Assembly: GCA_014825775.1 (NCBI GenBank)
Contig: MVAQ01000080.1
Coordinates: forward strand, 20,274 to 84,273
Length of the DNA: 64,000 nt
Direction of reading: 5' to 3'
Origin: Krasilnikovozyma curviuscula
Lineage: Eukaryota; Basidiomycota; Tremellomycetes; Cystofilobasidiales; Mrakiaceae
Of the stretch, positions 44,969 through 57,754 are shown in pieces (position 1 is the first letter of the stretch; each line of letters starts with the position of its first letter). Position numbers and translations under genes: made by a program. Below the pieces are notes generated by a model. The model saw nothing but the letters and a program-made list of their open reading frames with translations, was not told the DNA's origin and made no database searches.

Positions 44969-47676
44969 TTACAACTTTCCCCAAACAGGTTGCCCATCAA
45001 TTACTGTCAGTATTGCTTTGGCGCCCAAGATCTCGCCCACTGGGACCTGCATGAGATCCCTATCCCACACGACGAAATCAGCCCGTTTTCCAATCTCCAG
45101 AGACCCTGTGATGTTTTCCTTGAACGAGGCGTAAGCGGTGTCGAGTGTCATTCCTTTGAGAGTTTCTTCACGCGACAATTTCTCTTCAGGGTACCTGTGC
45201 AAATAGAATATGAATAAAATAGAAAGTGACGTAAGCAGCGGTTTACAAGAAACAAGGATCCTTAAGTCATACCAGCCATCTTTTCCATGGGGACTATCTC
45301 CTGCCTCATCCAGCCGAGCAACAGCAGAGTAGAAACCCTTCAAAGGATCTGGACGCAAGCAAAACTGTTAAAAAGCGCTTCATCTCCAGGAGCTAGAAAT
45401 TGATACCCACCAAGGGACTCAATCGGGAAATCAGAACCTAAAGTAATTCTTCCACCGTTCTTGAGTACCGTCTGCCATGCATAAGCACCCTTGATACGTT
45501 CATGGCCAATCTTATGTTCGGCGTAGTTCATATCGGACGTCGCGTGGGTTGGTTGGAACGAAGCTATCCCGCAAAAACGGACATACAGATCAAGACGACC
45601 TCTTTAATGTAGGTTCAGGTAAAAATGGAAGAAGGGGAACGCTCACCGATGACTCCTAGGTCGACGATCCGGGTGAGGTCCTTCTGTGTCAGGATTTGGG
45701 CGTGTTCCAATCGAGGGCGTTTGACGAGTGTTGGATCGCGAGATTGAGCATCTTCAAACGCTGAAAGAACAATTGTGTTGGCTTTATCACCGATAGCGTG
45801 GACATTCTAGAAAAATAAAATAAAAATACAATAGAGGAAAAGGTCAGCTTTTTTTACAGGTGTCATCGGCAGCTTATCCCTCACAATCTGCCATCCGCCA
45901 TCAATATATTCTTGAATCAACGGCGCAACCGTTTGGTCTTTAATCAACAATAATCCTTTGTATCCATCATCCCGGTCCGAATATGGGTCATGCAGTGCGG
46001 CCCCCCAGCTTCCCAACGCACCGTCAGAAATGAGCTTGATGGATTTGACGACCAGACGGCCGTCGAACTCGTCTTCTTCGATACGTGGAACAGAAGCACC
46101 GCAGTAAGACGTCTGGTTTGGGCAGAGGAGCATTGCGTAGAGTCTCAGAGGAAGGTTGGATTTCTTGACCACTCTGCAGGCAACGACGATTGGACCATCA
46201 GTCAAAACAATTCCGAACGATAGGATGAGAGTGAACACACTCACTTTTTGAAGAACGAGATTTCATCAGGACTAGAACCAGCATCGTGTATTCCTACCAA
46301 CCCCAGTGACACAGCTTCTCTGAGCGTGTTCATCAAATAGGCCAACATCTGCTTCTCAGTCCGCTCTGGCTTGACATTCAACGCTAGTGTCATAGCATTA
46401 TCCATCAGCACACCCGTTGGCTCTCCATTAACATCACGAACAATTTCGCCGCCGTCAACGGTATCAGGGAGAGGTTCCATCTTCTTCAGGACAGCTTTGG
46501 AGACCCAGACCGCATGCGAGTCTATTCTCGTTAGGATGACGGGACGGCCAGTGAGAGTAGGCACGGACTCAAGGTCGTGGTATGTTGGGAACTGCTTCGT
46601 CGGATTGTCTGTCCAGATGTTTTGATCCCAGCCCATCCCGACTGTGGAAGGAAAGGACAACAGTCATTTTCGGGAGGCTTATGAGCGCAGTGTCATTTTG
46701 AGGGGTGAGAAGCCACTCACCAATCCAATCATCTTTTGACGGATTAGAATCCTTCACATAAGTATCGAGGCGTTCCAGAATTGCTGGAATGTGACAGAAA
46801 CCAAGTCAGAATCGACCTCACTTCATCAACAACACTACTCACTCGAGAGCGCCTTAGACCCGACCAATGAGACCGAGCTCTTCCATTCGCCATAACTCAG
46901 TATATGTCCATGGCTGTCAACCAGCCCAGGTGTGATGGTCTGACCCTTTTCTAAGAAATGGATCGGGAGACCAGATTTCGGCGGAGAGAAGAGAGGGCGT
47001 TGAGACACTGGTGTCAAGGAGGAGTATGAGGCCGTAGGTGGTCCAAGTTTCTTTGCATGCCCGTATTTCTTCTCGATTGTTGCTGCAATTTGAGAGAAAG
47101 AATGTTAGCCAGGTTGTTGGTTGGCTAAAAGTTGGACGACCGATAAGGGTAGCAAACTGAGTCACTCACCGAGGGTTCCAACATCTGCAATGACTTTGCT
47201 TTGCACAACGATACATTCTACCTGCTCGTTTCCACCTTCCTTCACCGTATAGATGCCTTCTGTTCCGTGTGTGCAGATACCGTATACACTTGGCAGCGAA
47301 CCCACGACGTACCCGTTAGGACCAGTTCGGAAGGACTTGAACGATGATCTTTTGGTTGTTGATTGATGGTAGACAAAAACGAGCCCTATTCTGAACCAGC
47401 GCAGGGGAAGAAGACAGGCGAAAGTACAAATATCAGTCTCCCACATCAAATCAAATGCAAGGGTTTCCAAACTCACACCAAAGCTGTAGCAACGAGCCGT
47501 ATCCTAGCTGTATACATGGCAGCCGCAGCTCTGGGTGGTCTGCTAGCTGATTTACCCTTGTTTTTCCCGTTTTGGTCATCTTTGGACATCTGAGCAGAAG
47601 CCCGATCTCGAGCTGCTTCCTTTTCTAGGGATTTCCTGAGCTTATCAGAGCGATTTCTTAAAGACGCTGAGTGCAT
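44969..47676 (-). CDS. Membrane-anchored amidohydrolase (YtcJ/LAF3-like amidohydrolase family)
   Basis: Metal-dependent hydrolase of the amidohydrolase superfamily; the substrate is unknown. The N-terminal 57 residues are strongly basic and are followed by one hydrophobic segment, LVATALVIGLVFVYH (about residues 61-75, split by an intron). This predicts a type II membrane protein with the enzyme domain facing the lumen or outside. Family motifs appear in order: VDSHGHI (metal-binding H-x-H), RPVILTRIDSHAVWVSKAVL, LREAVSLGLVGIHDAG, KLISDGALGSWGAAL, NVHAIGDKAN, RLEHAQIL, TLGSDFPIE, and the C-terminal GSLEIGKRADFVVWDRD. At least eight introns; stop at 44969. The start is the ATG at 47676; an internal Met (MSKDD) is an alternative that would keep the anchor. 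Length is about 600 residues, normal for the family apart from the anchor. Confidence 0.88.
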
Positions 47677-48132
47677 TCAGCCTCTGAAGTGACTGGAGAA
47701 TTGGAACCTCGATAAAGGTGAGATAATTGTCCTTGATCGTTTGACGGTCAGGAGCATTACATGCGGGGAGAACGACTTCGGCATTTTTTACCTATTGGTA
47801 CTGACTGCCCTTGGGTATTTAAATATACCTTTGAGAAGAAAAGCTACTGGGAATGTATCAGAAAGTGTTCCAGTTAGCAGCGAGTTGAGGAAGAAAAGGA
47901 CAACAGCACAATTTCTATACTGCTAAGATTTTTGTGTAATCCTGTCTTCTTTACAACAAAGTCACCTTAATCTGCTCTGTTGTATGGTCAAACTTCGGAT
48001 AGCGACTGCCCAAAATTGTTACTTTCTGAGTTTTATGACGTATCCACATTGCGAGTCGCCTTTTGGTTTCGAACCATGTTCTGCAGTCTGGTGTTCAAAC
48101 CTCGAAGACTGTGACTTGGAAACCCCAGGTGA
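47677..48132. promoter_or_regulatory. Divergent intergenic region, amidohydrolase / dysferlin-domain gene
   Basis: 456 bp between two divergent start codons, expected to carry both promoters. No recognised element. Short open frames on either strand have no support. Confidence 0.4.
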
Positions 48133-50098
48133 ATGGCAGTGAATCACTCGCCTATCCAATCTACCAGCTTAACACCAGACCAGCCGGCAGTCCAACTCCC
48201 AGAGTCTTCCTTCGAACAGACCCCACCAGCGTTCAAGAGACATCAAAGAAAGCTCTTCGAAGGACCTCGCAGGAAATCCACTACCTCCAAGGAAGGAACA
48301 ACAGCTGTGATACTATCTGCTGCTGGCTTCCCGGCTGCTCTGTCAGGCAGCCATGGAGCACAGATCACCCCTTCAACCTCGCATGAGTCGAGCAACTACG
48401 ACGACGCCCCTAACAAGAGGAACAGGAGCAGTGATATTCCAGCTGATTCAACATCACCTTTCTTCAATGACATACCATGGACATTCGACCCTCAAGGTAC
48501 GCATGAAGTAAAGGCACATAAACCAATCAAGATGCTGCTGAACAAGGTACAGCACGGTGCGACGGGAGCGAAAATGGAGCGAAGTGAGCGAAAACATCTG
48601 GAACAGGACAGACACATTCAAAGAGAGCATAGAAGTATGCGAAGGAGGGACAAAGCCAACGTCAAGAGTGGAAACGTCGATCAGCCGATTGGAGTTGTCG
48701 AGTCAGGAGAGGACTCTTCTTCGTTGAGGAGGATGGACAGTAGTGCCTCGTCGACCTGGAAGTCGTCACGCTCAGGTGGAAGCAAGAGAAGCAGCTTTAA
48801 GTTAGGTATGACCTCGAACAATGGGGTGGCTGTAACTCCTGGACTGCTGAAGACTTCCAACGCAAATGACCTTATGCCATCCACCAGTAGCAACACCATC
48901 AACGACTTCGATCGCACCGATTCAGACACCTCAATTGCAACAATGGCCAATAGTGAAGCTCGACCTACAATTTCTCGAAGACCATCCTTACCTCGCGTCA
49001 TCTCTGGGCAAAAAGCGTCAGACGACAAGATCCCTCACACACCATCCACAACGTCCTTCACAACCGATAACAACCTCCTAGACCTACCTCATGAAGATGG
49101 AGAATATATCTCCTTTTCGCAGGTCGATGAGAACGTCGATCTGAACACAGCTGTGCTCTTGTCATTGAAGCAAACTGGCGACAACGACGACGACAAGAAT
49201 CCTGAGATGGTCTGGGATTCTGTGTGGGAGAACCAACGTGGGATACTATTCTTTGGCGTACCTCGGTACTCATCCTCGACTCTCTTCCCATTCGATCCTG
49301 CACCCTATACTCGCCGATCCAAAACGTCGCCCTCCACCACCACGACGTCGAATTCGACATCGTTGACCGAACAACAGACGAGCACGACGCTCGCGTCATT
49401 CCAGCTGCCAGATGAGACGTGGGCGTGGGAGTCGCCGTGGGTCGTCAACATGAGCAACGAGAGGGACTGCGACGAGAAGGGTTGGGATTACAACTATTGG
49501 TTCCGCACTACAGGCTGGCATAGTCATCTGCCATTCAGTGGTTGGGGTGGCTGGTGTAGGAGAAGAAACTGGTTAGTCAACTTCCCCAGCAGTCTTTTGC
49601 AATGTGTGGGGGGAGCTGATCTTGGTGCTTACTAATAGGATTCGATTGAGGAGACGTGTCTCAACCCCAGCGATAGACGATGATATTGCAGAGTACAACA
49701 TGATGAATCGCTCTGATGATGCTATGTTATCTATGAGACGCTCGACATTAACCGCGAAGACAGCAGTCTCATCGCTAGGGAAAAAACGGCTCGATCGAGA
49801 GAGGTTAGAGGTTTGTCAGATGTGGCTGGATGCAGAGGAGAAAGTTGTGTTTGAAGTTATTCAGACTCATGTAAGAGTGATTACCTGCTTTCCATTCTAA
49901 ACAGAAGCTGACTGGCTTTTTTGTTTTTAGCTCACCGACCTACTCGGCACCTTTACACATCCTGAATCTCGAAAGGAACTCTTGGAGATCGTGAAACAAG
50001 CCAGACCAGATTGGAAGTTCGACTTGGACACACAACAGCAATTCTGGAGCAACTCCAATGCAAGAGCGACAGCGAAAGGGAAGGAGAGAGAGAGATAG
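48133..50098 (+). CDS. Dysferlin-domain (peroxin Pex23/Pex30- or Spo73-like) protein, 612 aa
   Basis: Exons 48133-49571, 49639-49870 and 49931-50098. Residues 1-340 are Ser/Thr-rich and disordered with basic patches (RSERKHLEQDRHIQREH). The dysferlin-type domain starts at about residue 357: NQRGILFFGVPRYSSSTLFP (DysFN-like), then ETWAWESPWVVNM, GWDYNYWF and GWCRRRNWIRLRRR (DysFC-like), whose Trp/Arg pairs stack in known structures. The tail ends in a charged segment (KGKERER). No membrane segment was found, unlike Pex30, so it is closer in layout to Spo73/Mug65-type proteins that work on prospore or ER-derived membranes. The exact function is inferred only from the domain. Confidence 0.82.
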
Positions 50099-50232
50099 AT
50101 CTTGTAGCTCATCATTGAATAGTGTATCATCTGTCAATTCAATATTTCATTTGTAACCCAGACAAGTGTCACTTGAAAGGTAGCCTTGAAATGTAATCGT
50201 TATCACACGTAATCTTATTACCAGAAATCCAT

Positions 50233-53200
50233 CTACTCGTCTTCCCAATCTTCAGGCGGTGCAACTCCAAGATCTTTGACCGCGCTGATCATAAAGAGTG
50301 CATTCTGATTGTTGTTCGTGATAGTTTTGAGAGCGTTCTCTAGCTCAGTCAACGCTTGGTCTTCTAATCGCTCCAACTGCATGAAGAAAATGATGGTTGT
50401 CATCAAAGCAAAGTCAGAAACTCAAAACAACAGAAAAGTCTTGTTGAGAAAAGGTTCTTACCTCCCACGCCGCCTCCTTGTCCTCCTCATCCCACTCTGC
50501 ACTTCGTTCAGCTCTTAACTTCCGCCTATCAGCCATATCTTCCAGCGCAGTCTGGACACACCTCTCAAAGCTGTTCAAATGTACCTTGGGAATATTCTCC
50601 GGCCCAACAACTCTTGAGCAGTCACCAAACGACTTGAAGAGGAACGACAGGAAGCTGGCATCGGCTTCGCCGGCTAGACAGGCGGTGAGCTTAGAGAAAA
50701 CAGCCTCCAGCAGAGGTGGAGTGATGACGCCTGCTTGCTTCGCAGTTGACATGAGCATTGGAATAAGACTACCAGCAAGAGTTTAATGAGACGTCAGAGT
50801 TAATATTTCAAAGTAGGCAAGTGCGGATAAAAATACTGACGTGGTAGATGATTCACGAACTCCATCGTGGAAGTAGAAGTTCAAACTTTCAAGGGCTAAG
50901 GTCATGGTCTGTTCCATATACGGCTTGAAAGCCAGTCCCAAGTCTGCAGTCACATCAAAACAAACAAAACAAAAAACTCAGTTCGCAACGAAGCTGTGCG
51001 GATCGCGGAAAGACACCTACTTTGAGTGTAGATGATCAACATTTCGAAGGCAGCTGCCTTCTCTTCCAGCACTGCAGTCTTGATTCCCACGGTCTAGATA
51101 GAAAGAAACGAACTGGTCAGCAAAACAATCCTCCGCCAGCGTTGAAGAAGCTACTCACCGAACCGTCAACATCGACAACTTCATACGCAGCATAATCAGC
51201 TTCCTCGTCATCATCATCATCAAATACAGAGAGATCGGGTTTGAGCTAAATATTCGTTTTTAACAAAATGCTGCGTCAGTCATACACACAAAACTACGTC
51301 AACCTACAAACAGTAGTTGACAAACTCACGTTAGCAGAAGCTAAAGTCATGGGCATAACAGTTGACATGTAAGGTTCAAATTCAGCACCAAGTGCTTCAC
51401 AGATTCTTCCCCAAGCTTCAAATAAACGACATCGAATCACGTCCGAATCAGATTCAGCAGCACCTACGGGAAGCTAAAGCAATTGGACTCACCCTGAACA
51501 ACGTAGCTAAGAAGATCTTCGTCTTCTCTTCCCGGGTCTTTCAGTTCATTCATTGTTTCCAAAAGAATATTGGCAAGCGGTAGAGCATCCTGCTTGAAGA
51601 CCTGAGAACCGACAGCGAGACCGATAAGACCACAACACTCAATCACACCACCTCGCAGCTTTGCCGTTTCTGGTGTACGAGGAGTCGTGGAGAGATAAGA
51701 GAGTAGCAGGGGCATGAGAGATTTATAGTACTAAAACGAAAGAGTCCAATTTTCAGAGCTTTTCTAATACCGTCAGGAGGGGAGACAAAACTCACAGGAG
51801 CAAACTGTTCTTCAGCCGCACTGGCCAAAACAGCAATCGATGTCACGACTTGTTCTCTGATCCATCCATTCTCATCGCCTGGAGTCTGTAGCAGAGTAAC
51901 CAGCTTCGTAGTCAACTCGCCTAGGAACGGGATGACCAAGTCTGGTTCAGGTGCACCGTCACACCAGTTGACGAGGGCTGCTCCAGCGTGGACTTGAACT
52001 CTCGGTTCAGGTGCAGAAATGAGTTCGTTGATGGTTGATAAGATGGGTACTGAGAACACTTCTGAAGATTGAATGATTGGGTTGAAGTCGGAGCTCATTT
52101 GGCCAAGAGCATGGGCGACTGCGAAACGGATCCTGGGGTGCGGGTCGTTTTTGCAGCTGAGGACTAGCTTCAGAAGATCAGATATCCTTGGTGTGAGTTT
52201 GGTGACACTTCCTTCCGTGATAGATGCGATAGACATGAGGGCGGCATATCGGTGTTGCCATGTAGGTGACTGGATGAGGTGGGGGATCTGTTGCTGGAAG
52301 AGGATCGGAAGGAAGGTGTTTCCACCGATGGCGAAGGATAGTCGATCAAGGCATTCTTCACCGTATTGTGAATATGCATTTCCAAGCTCTTCTTCTTCAT
52401 CCTCGTCTACCGGTGGTGCGATGTAACCCCAGTTCTCTACATCCTCCAATCTGGAGAGGAACTCCATCGAAAGTTCACTCAAGTCTTTCACAAACTTTCC
52501 ACCTTCCCATTTTCGTACCATTTGGGGTTTCGACTCAGCCAGGGTGAGGAGTAACTCAACAGCAACTTGTTGCGGGTCACCGAGCTCCTTGGGATCTTCC
52601 GGTGGAGATTTCGCAAGTGAGACCATAAGAGGAAGAAGAACTGAGATGTGAGGGGCAAAGAGTAGAGGCTGTGTTGATGCAAGTGATAGGAGATTGTGTA
52701 TGGCAAGAGAGACAGCAGTCGAGTCTCCTGCTAGTGGTGGTAGGGTCTAGGTTGAAACGCGGAAATGTGAGTACATCTAGCGGCATTCTCCCCAAAGTGA
52801 TCATGCGGTAAAATCTAACAGTACTTACTGATAAAACAGCCAGCATCAGATCTGCACACTGCTCCCTCGTAGACTTAGGGGAGTCCTGTAAGAACTCGCA
52901 CGCTCCTCTCATGGCGCTCATCCTCACTTCCAGATTCACATCCTGCAATGCCTTCGCAAACACCTCTTTAACAACTGCTATCGGTTGATCCAGCACCAGC
53001 CCAGGAACCTCAGCGTAGAGGTTGAACGCGACTTTCCTCAGGCCAGCGTCGGGGCTCTGAGAGAGCTGCCATAGGACAGGCAAGAGTTCCGTCCAAGGGT
53101 GCTTGTCACTAAAACACGCCAGAGCCAAGGAAGAAATCATATCGGAGAGTCGATTACGGGTTGAGGTGTCTGGTTCTGTGAGTAAGTGCTGTAAGAGGGT

Positions 53201-53646
53201 GGATTTGATCTGAGCAAGAGGTTCGTTTGGTAGAGCTGTGATGAGTGTCGAGCCCACGGGGCCTTTGTCCTCCTTTGGATTGCTCTTCATGGAGATTCTT
53301 CTCAAGACTACTAACGAGAATGACCTCAACTACAAGCCACAGAGAGGATGAGGATGAGAATCCATCAGAATCCAGCGCGGTAGAGCAAAACTCAAGCAAC
53401 AAAAAATTCCTCACGTTGGTATCGGGGGCTTGTGTCCCTAGCTGAGCCAGTTCTAGCAGAGCCTGGGCAGGATTTCTCTCTACGAAGTCATTGAGAAGAT
53501 TCTCATACCTAGGTAGATTAGGCAGGATTCCATTGAGGTCAGCAATCGAGAACACGCTTGATGTGATTTAAGAGAACATACTGCTTTCTTCCTTCGTTGT
53601 CGACCTCACCAACGAGACCAGATAAGATTGCTTGAAGGTTGCTCAT
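50233..53646 (-). CDS. Importin-5/Kap121-like karyopherin beta with shortened C-terminus
   Basis: HEAT-repeat nuclear import receptor. The first exon (ATG 53646) reads MSNLQAILSGLVGEVDNEGRK, then YENLLNDFVERNPAQALLEL after an intron. Large exons cover 53320-52830 and 52740-51730. The diagnostic region of the Kap121/IPO5 group is present: ENWGYIAPPVDEDEEEE, LPILFQQQIPHLIQSPTWQH, AWGRICEALGAEFEPYMSTV, TVGIKTAVLEEKAAAFEML and YFHDGVRESST. The last exon ends in AVKDLGVAPPEDWEDE at 50233. By my exon tally the protein is about 900 residues, some 180-200 short of the usual ~1,090. The C-terminal HEAT repeats, normally downstream of the acidic DEE region, are absent. Roughly ten introns. Cargo binding by the remaining arch is expected, but the missing end may alter Ran or cargo release. 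Confidence 0.85.
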
Positions 53647-53842
53647 AGAGTCGAGAGCTTTGGTGTATCCGGGAGCTTTACGCTTTGACGGACAATCGGA
53701 ACCTCATAATGCTAGAGCGAGATTTTTTGGCTTCTGTAATGAGGTCGATTAATTTAGATGTTGTGAAGCTTTAAGATGGAAGGCTTGCGAAGAGACCAGT
53801 GCAAAAGAAATCTAATATAGAAATGAGGCAATGAGACAGATT

Positions 53843-55421
53843 CTACAACTTGGAAGCTCGTTCTGCTGGTATCGCTTCAACCAGCCTCTGAACGTGCTTT
53901 GCGATACCCCAAGAAGCTTGGAATCCAGCAGGACCGATACCATAGGCATGAACCACACTTCCCTTTGCCCTCTTTTCCGTCTCCACCCTACAGCCATCCT
54001 CTCTGGCAGGCCGTAAGCCAACTTGTGCGCTGACCACCTCGATGCCTTCCCAGCCCCTTTCTGGGTGGGACGAGAGCGCCGGACAGAGCTCGTAGCATTT
54101 TTGGAGGATTCGAGTGGTCACAGCTGCATCTGGCTTCGTGTCGTAGCTATTGATGGTGAAGGTTCCGCCCAGGACAATGTGTCGGTAGTCGTTTGTTGAC
54201 GTTGAGCCGGTTGGTGATGGACGAGGGATTATGTCTGTTGGTGCAAAAGCAGAATCAACAGATAAAATAAATAATGAACAACGAAAGAGAAAAAGAAGTT
54301 GTGGAGAAGTCAGTAAGGATGAAACTGATAATAGTCGCCGTGCCGACACTGACAGTTTGGTACAGATTCCGTCTCGTCTCCTGGATGAGCTTCAACCTTC
54401 ATGTAGCAAGTATTAACTCCCTTAGCACGCACCACTAACGTTTGACCAGCGATAGGGAAAACCTAAAGCACAGAAAGAAATTAGATTAGTTTTCTACAGA
54501 CGCTGATAAGTTGACAGAACGCCCTTACGGTCTCATCTCTCACACCGCCCAACCACCTTGCTCCCAATCCCGTAGCATTGACAACTACACCACCCCTCCC
54601 AATGAAAAGATCGTCAATGTGCTTAACCTCCCTCTTTTCCATCAACACACCAGCCGCAAACAGCTGGCCGGAGAGGTATTTGATATAGTTGGCTGCCCAG
54701 ACGGTGAAGGATTTGTACGCGATTCCTTCTTTGCAGTTGAAGGCTTTTGCTTCGTTGGATTTGAGGATGCGGAACTTGAATCAAACACATGAAGCGGAGA
54801 AAACCGATTTACTGTCAGAAAACCGGAAGTGGAACGGCGGACGAGAGGGAAAAAAGAACTCACCTCTGGAACGAAATTCTTGAACCAAGGAATTGGATCA
54901 TGTTTACTATCCCACACGTCTCTGAATGGGATCATCTAGCGGATGAATATTGCCTTGTCAGTCAAAGCACATAAACGCAGGAGGGGGCTACATGGCTCAC
55001 CTGCACGATGTCAGGACGAGTTTTGGTCAACTCAGTCCACATTGCAAAGGTATCTTTATCCCATTGAATCTGACGGCCCGCCGCAATTAGAGGAAATACC
55101 ATCAGGAAAGGAATTGAAGCAAGCAAAATAAAAAAAGACTCACCCCTTTACCACCCTCAGGTTCAAATGAACACCAATTGGCGCCAGCCCATGGAGAAGC
55201 AAAGCCGGTTGACTTGTCATCTTCAGGTAAGTCTCTGGCGACGATTTTGAGGTTGGTATATCCCTCTCTGTGCAAATTCAGAGCAATTGAAAGACCTGTA
55301 ACGAATGAGCCATCGTAGTCAGCAAGCAGATTGAGGAATCACAGTAGATCATCTTGCTGTACCTAACACTCCACTACCCAAAACAGTAATGGGAGTATCC
55401 TTCGGTGTCGAGGAAGGCATT
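53843..55421 (-). CDS. D-amino-acid oxidase, peroxisomal (PTS1)
   Basis: FAD enzyme that oxidises D-amino acids to 2-oxo acids, ammonia and hydrogen peroxide. The start (ATG 55421) gives [20 protein letters not shown], the G-x-G-x-x-G dinucleotide-binding motif, split by an intron after its last residue. Further motifs: [12 protein letters not shown] (the DAO/DASPO signature), [41 protein letters not shown] and [15 protein letters not shown], which is the C-terminal FAD loop with the substrate-binding region. The protein ends in ASKL, a canonical peroxisomal targeting signal. About 380 residues with five or more introns. It could alternatively prefer D-aspartate; the substrate-discriminating residues were not assigned. 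It is in tandem with the decarboxylase gene upstream (395 bp between stop and start). Confidence 0.93.
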
Positions 55422-55816
55422 GCAGATATTGTTTAATGGTCTTGGTTAGGGATGCCTGTGAGAGGTGGCGCTTGATCTGGGATGAACTGCCGCGACAGTC
55501 GAGGGACGGCGTCTCAGCAAGTCAAGCCACGGTCTTTATACTCTTGCCTTTCGGCCAACATTCGTGAGATTACCAGAATGCGTCCGAATTCAACGGATGG
55601 GTTACATTACTTCAAGCAGATTGGGCAAACCCCACCACTTAACCCCACTGATAAACCCCACTATTTCTTTCTGCGCCGAGTTCGTCGCTTTTTTGGTCGT
55701 TGGGTTCGTTGACCTCAACAAGTCACCACAACGTCTTTCCAGATGCTACACTTCAAATAAGACCAGAGACTTATAAATAATAGCACCAAAACGGCAACCC
55801 AGATAATAAAAACAAT
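55422..55816. promoter_or_regulatory. Promoter region of the D-amino-acid oxidase gene
   Basis: 395 bp between the DAO start and the decarboxylase stop. No coding signal. No element was identified with confidence. Confidence 0.4.
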
Positions 55817-57470
<1,654 letters not shown>

Positions 57471-57754
57471 AGTGACGGAGTCTGAACCAGAAGTCCAGAT
57501 GGGTATGATTGGGTAGAGAATTGAAAGAGAAATGGACAGGGAATTAAACGGAATGGGGTTGGGAAACAAATATGAAAATAGTGAGAGAAAGAATCCAACC
57601 CTGCGGCGAACCAAGCTGGCCGGCCGGTTTTCTAACCAAGGCGTCCTGGCTTTCCGTCCGATCCGGTATTGTGAGGACAACTCTTCACATCACCTTCCAA
57701 ACTCATACAAACACATACGGAGTAAGCTTCAATATCTCGATTTTGAGTGACAGA
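57471..57754. promoter_or_regulatory. Short divergent promoter, decarboxylase / dipeptidase
   Basis: Only 284 bp separate the two start codons, so regulatory sites are probably shared. A GGCCGGCC palindrome lies at 57618-57625, giving CCGGCCGG at 57620-57627. CCG-containing direct elements (TCCGTCCGATCCGG) follow at about 57654-57667. These triplets resemble Zn2Cys6 regulator sites, but no exact known site was recognised. Confidence 0.5.

Noticed and set aside
51373..51383. GGTTCAAATTC, resembling a tRNA T-loop/B-box
   Set aside because: No acceptor stem, anticodon loop or A-box at suitable spacing; it falls inside the importin gene.
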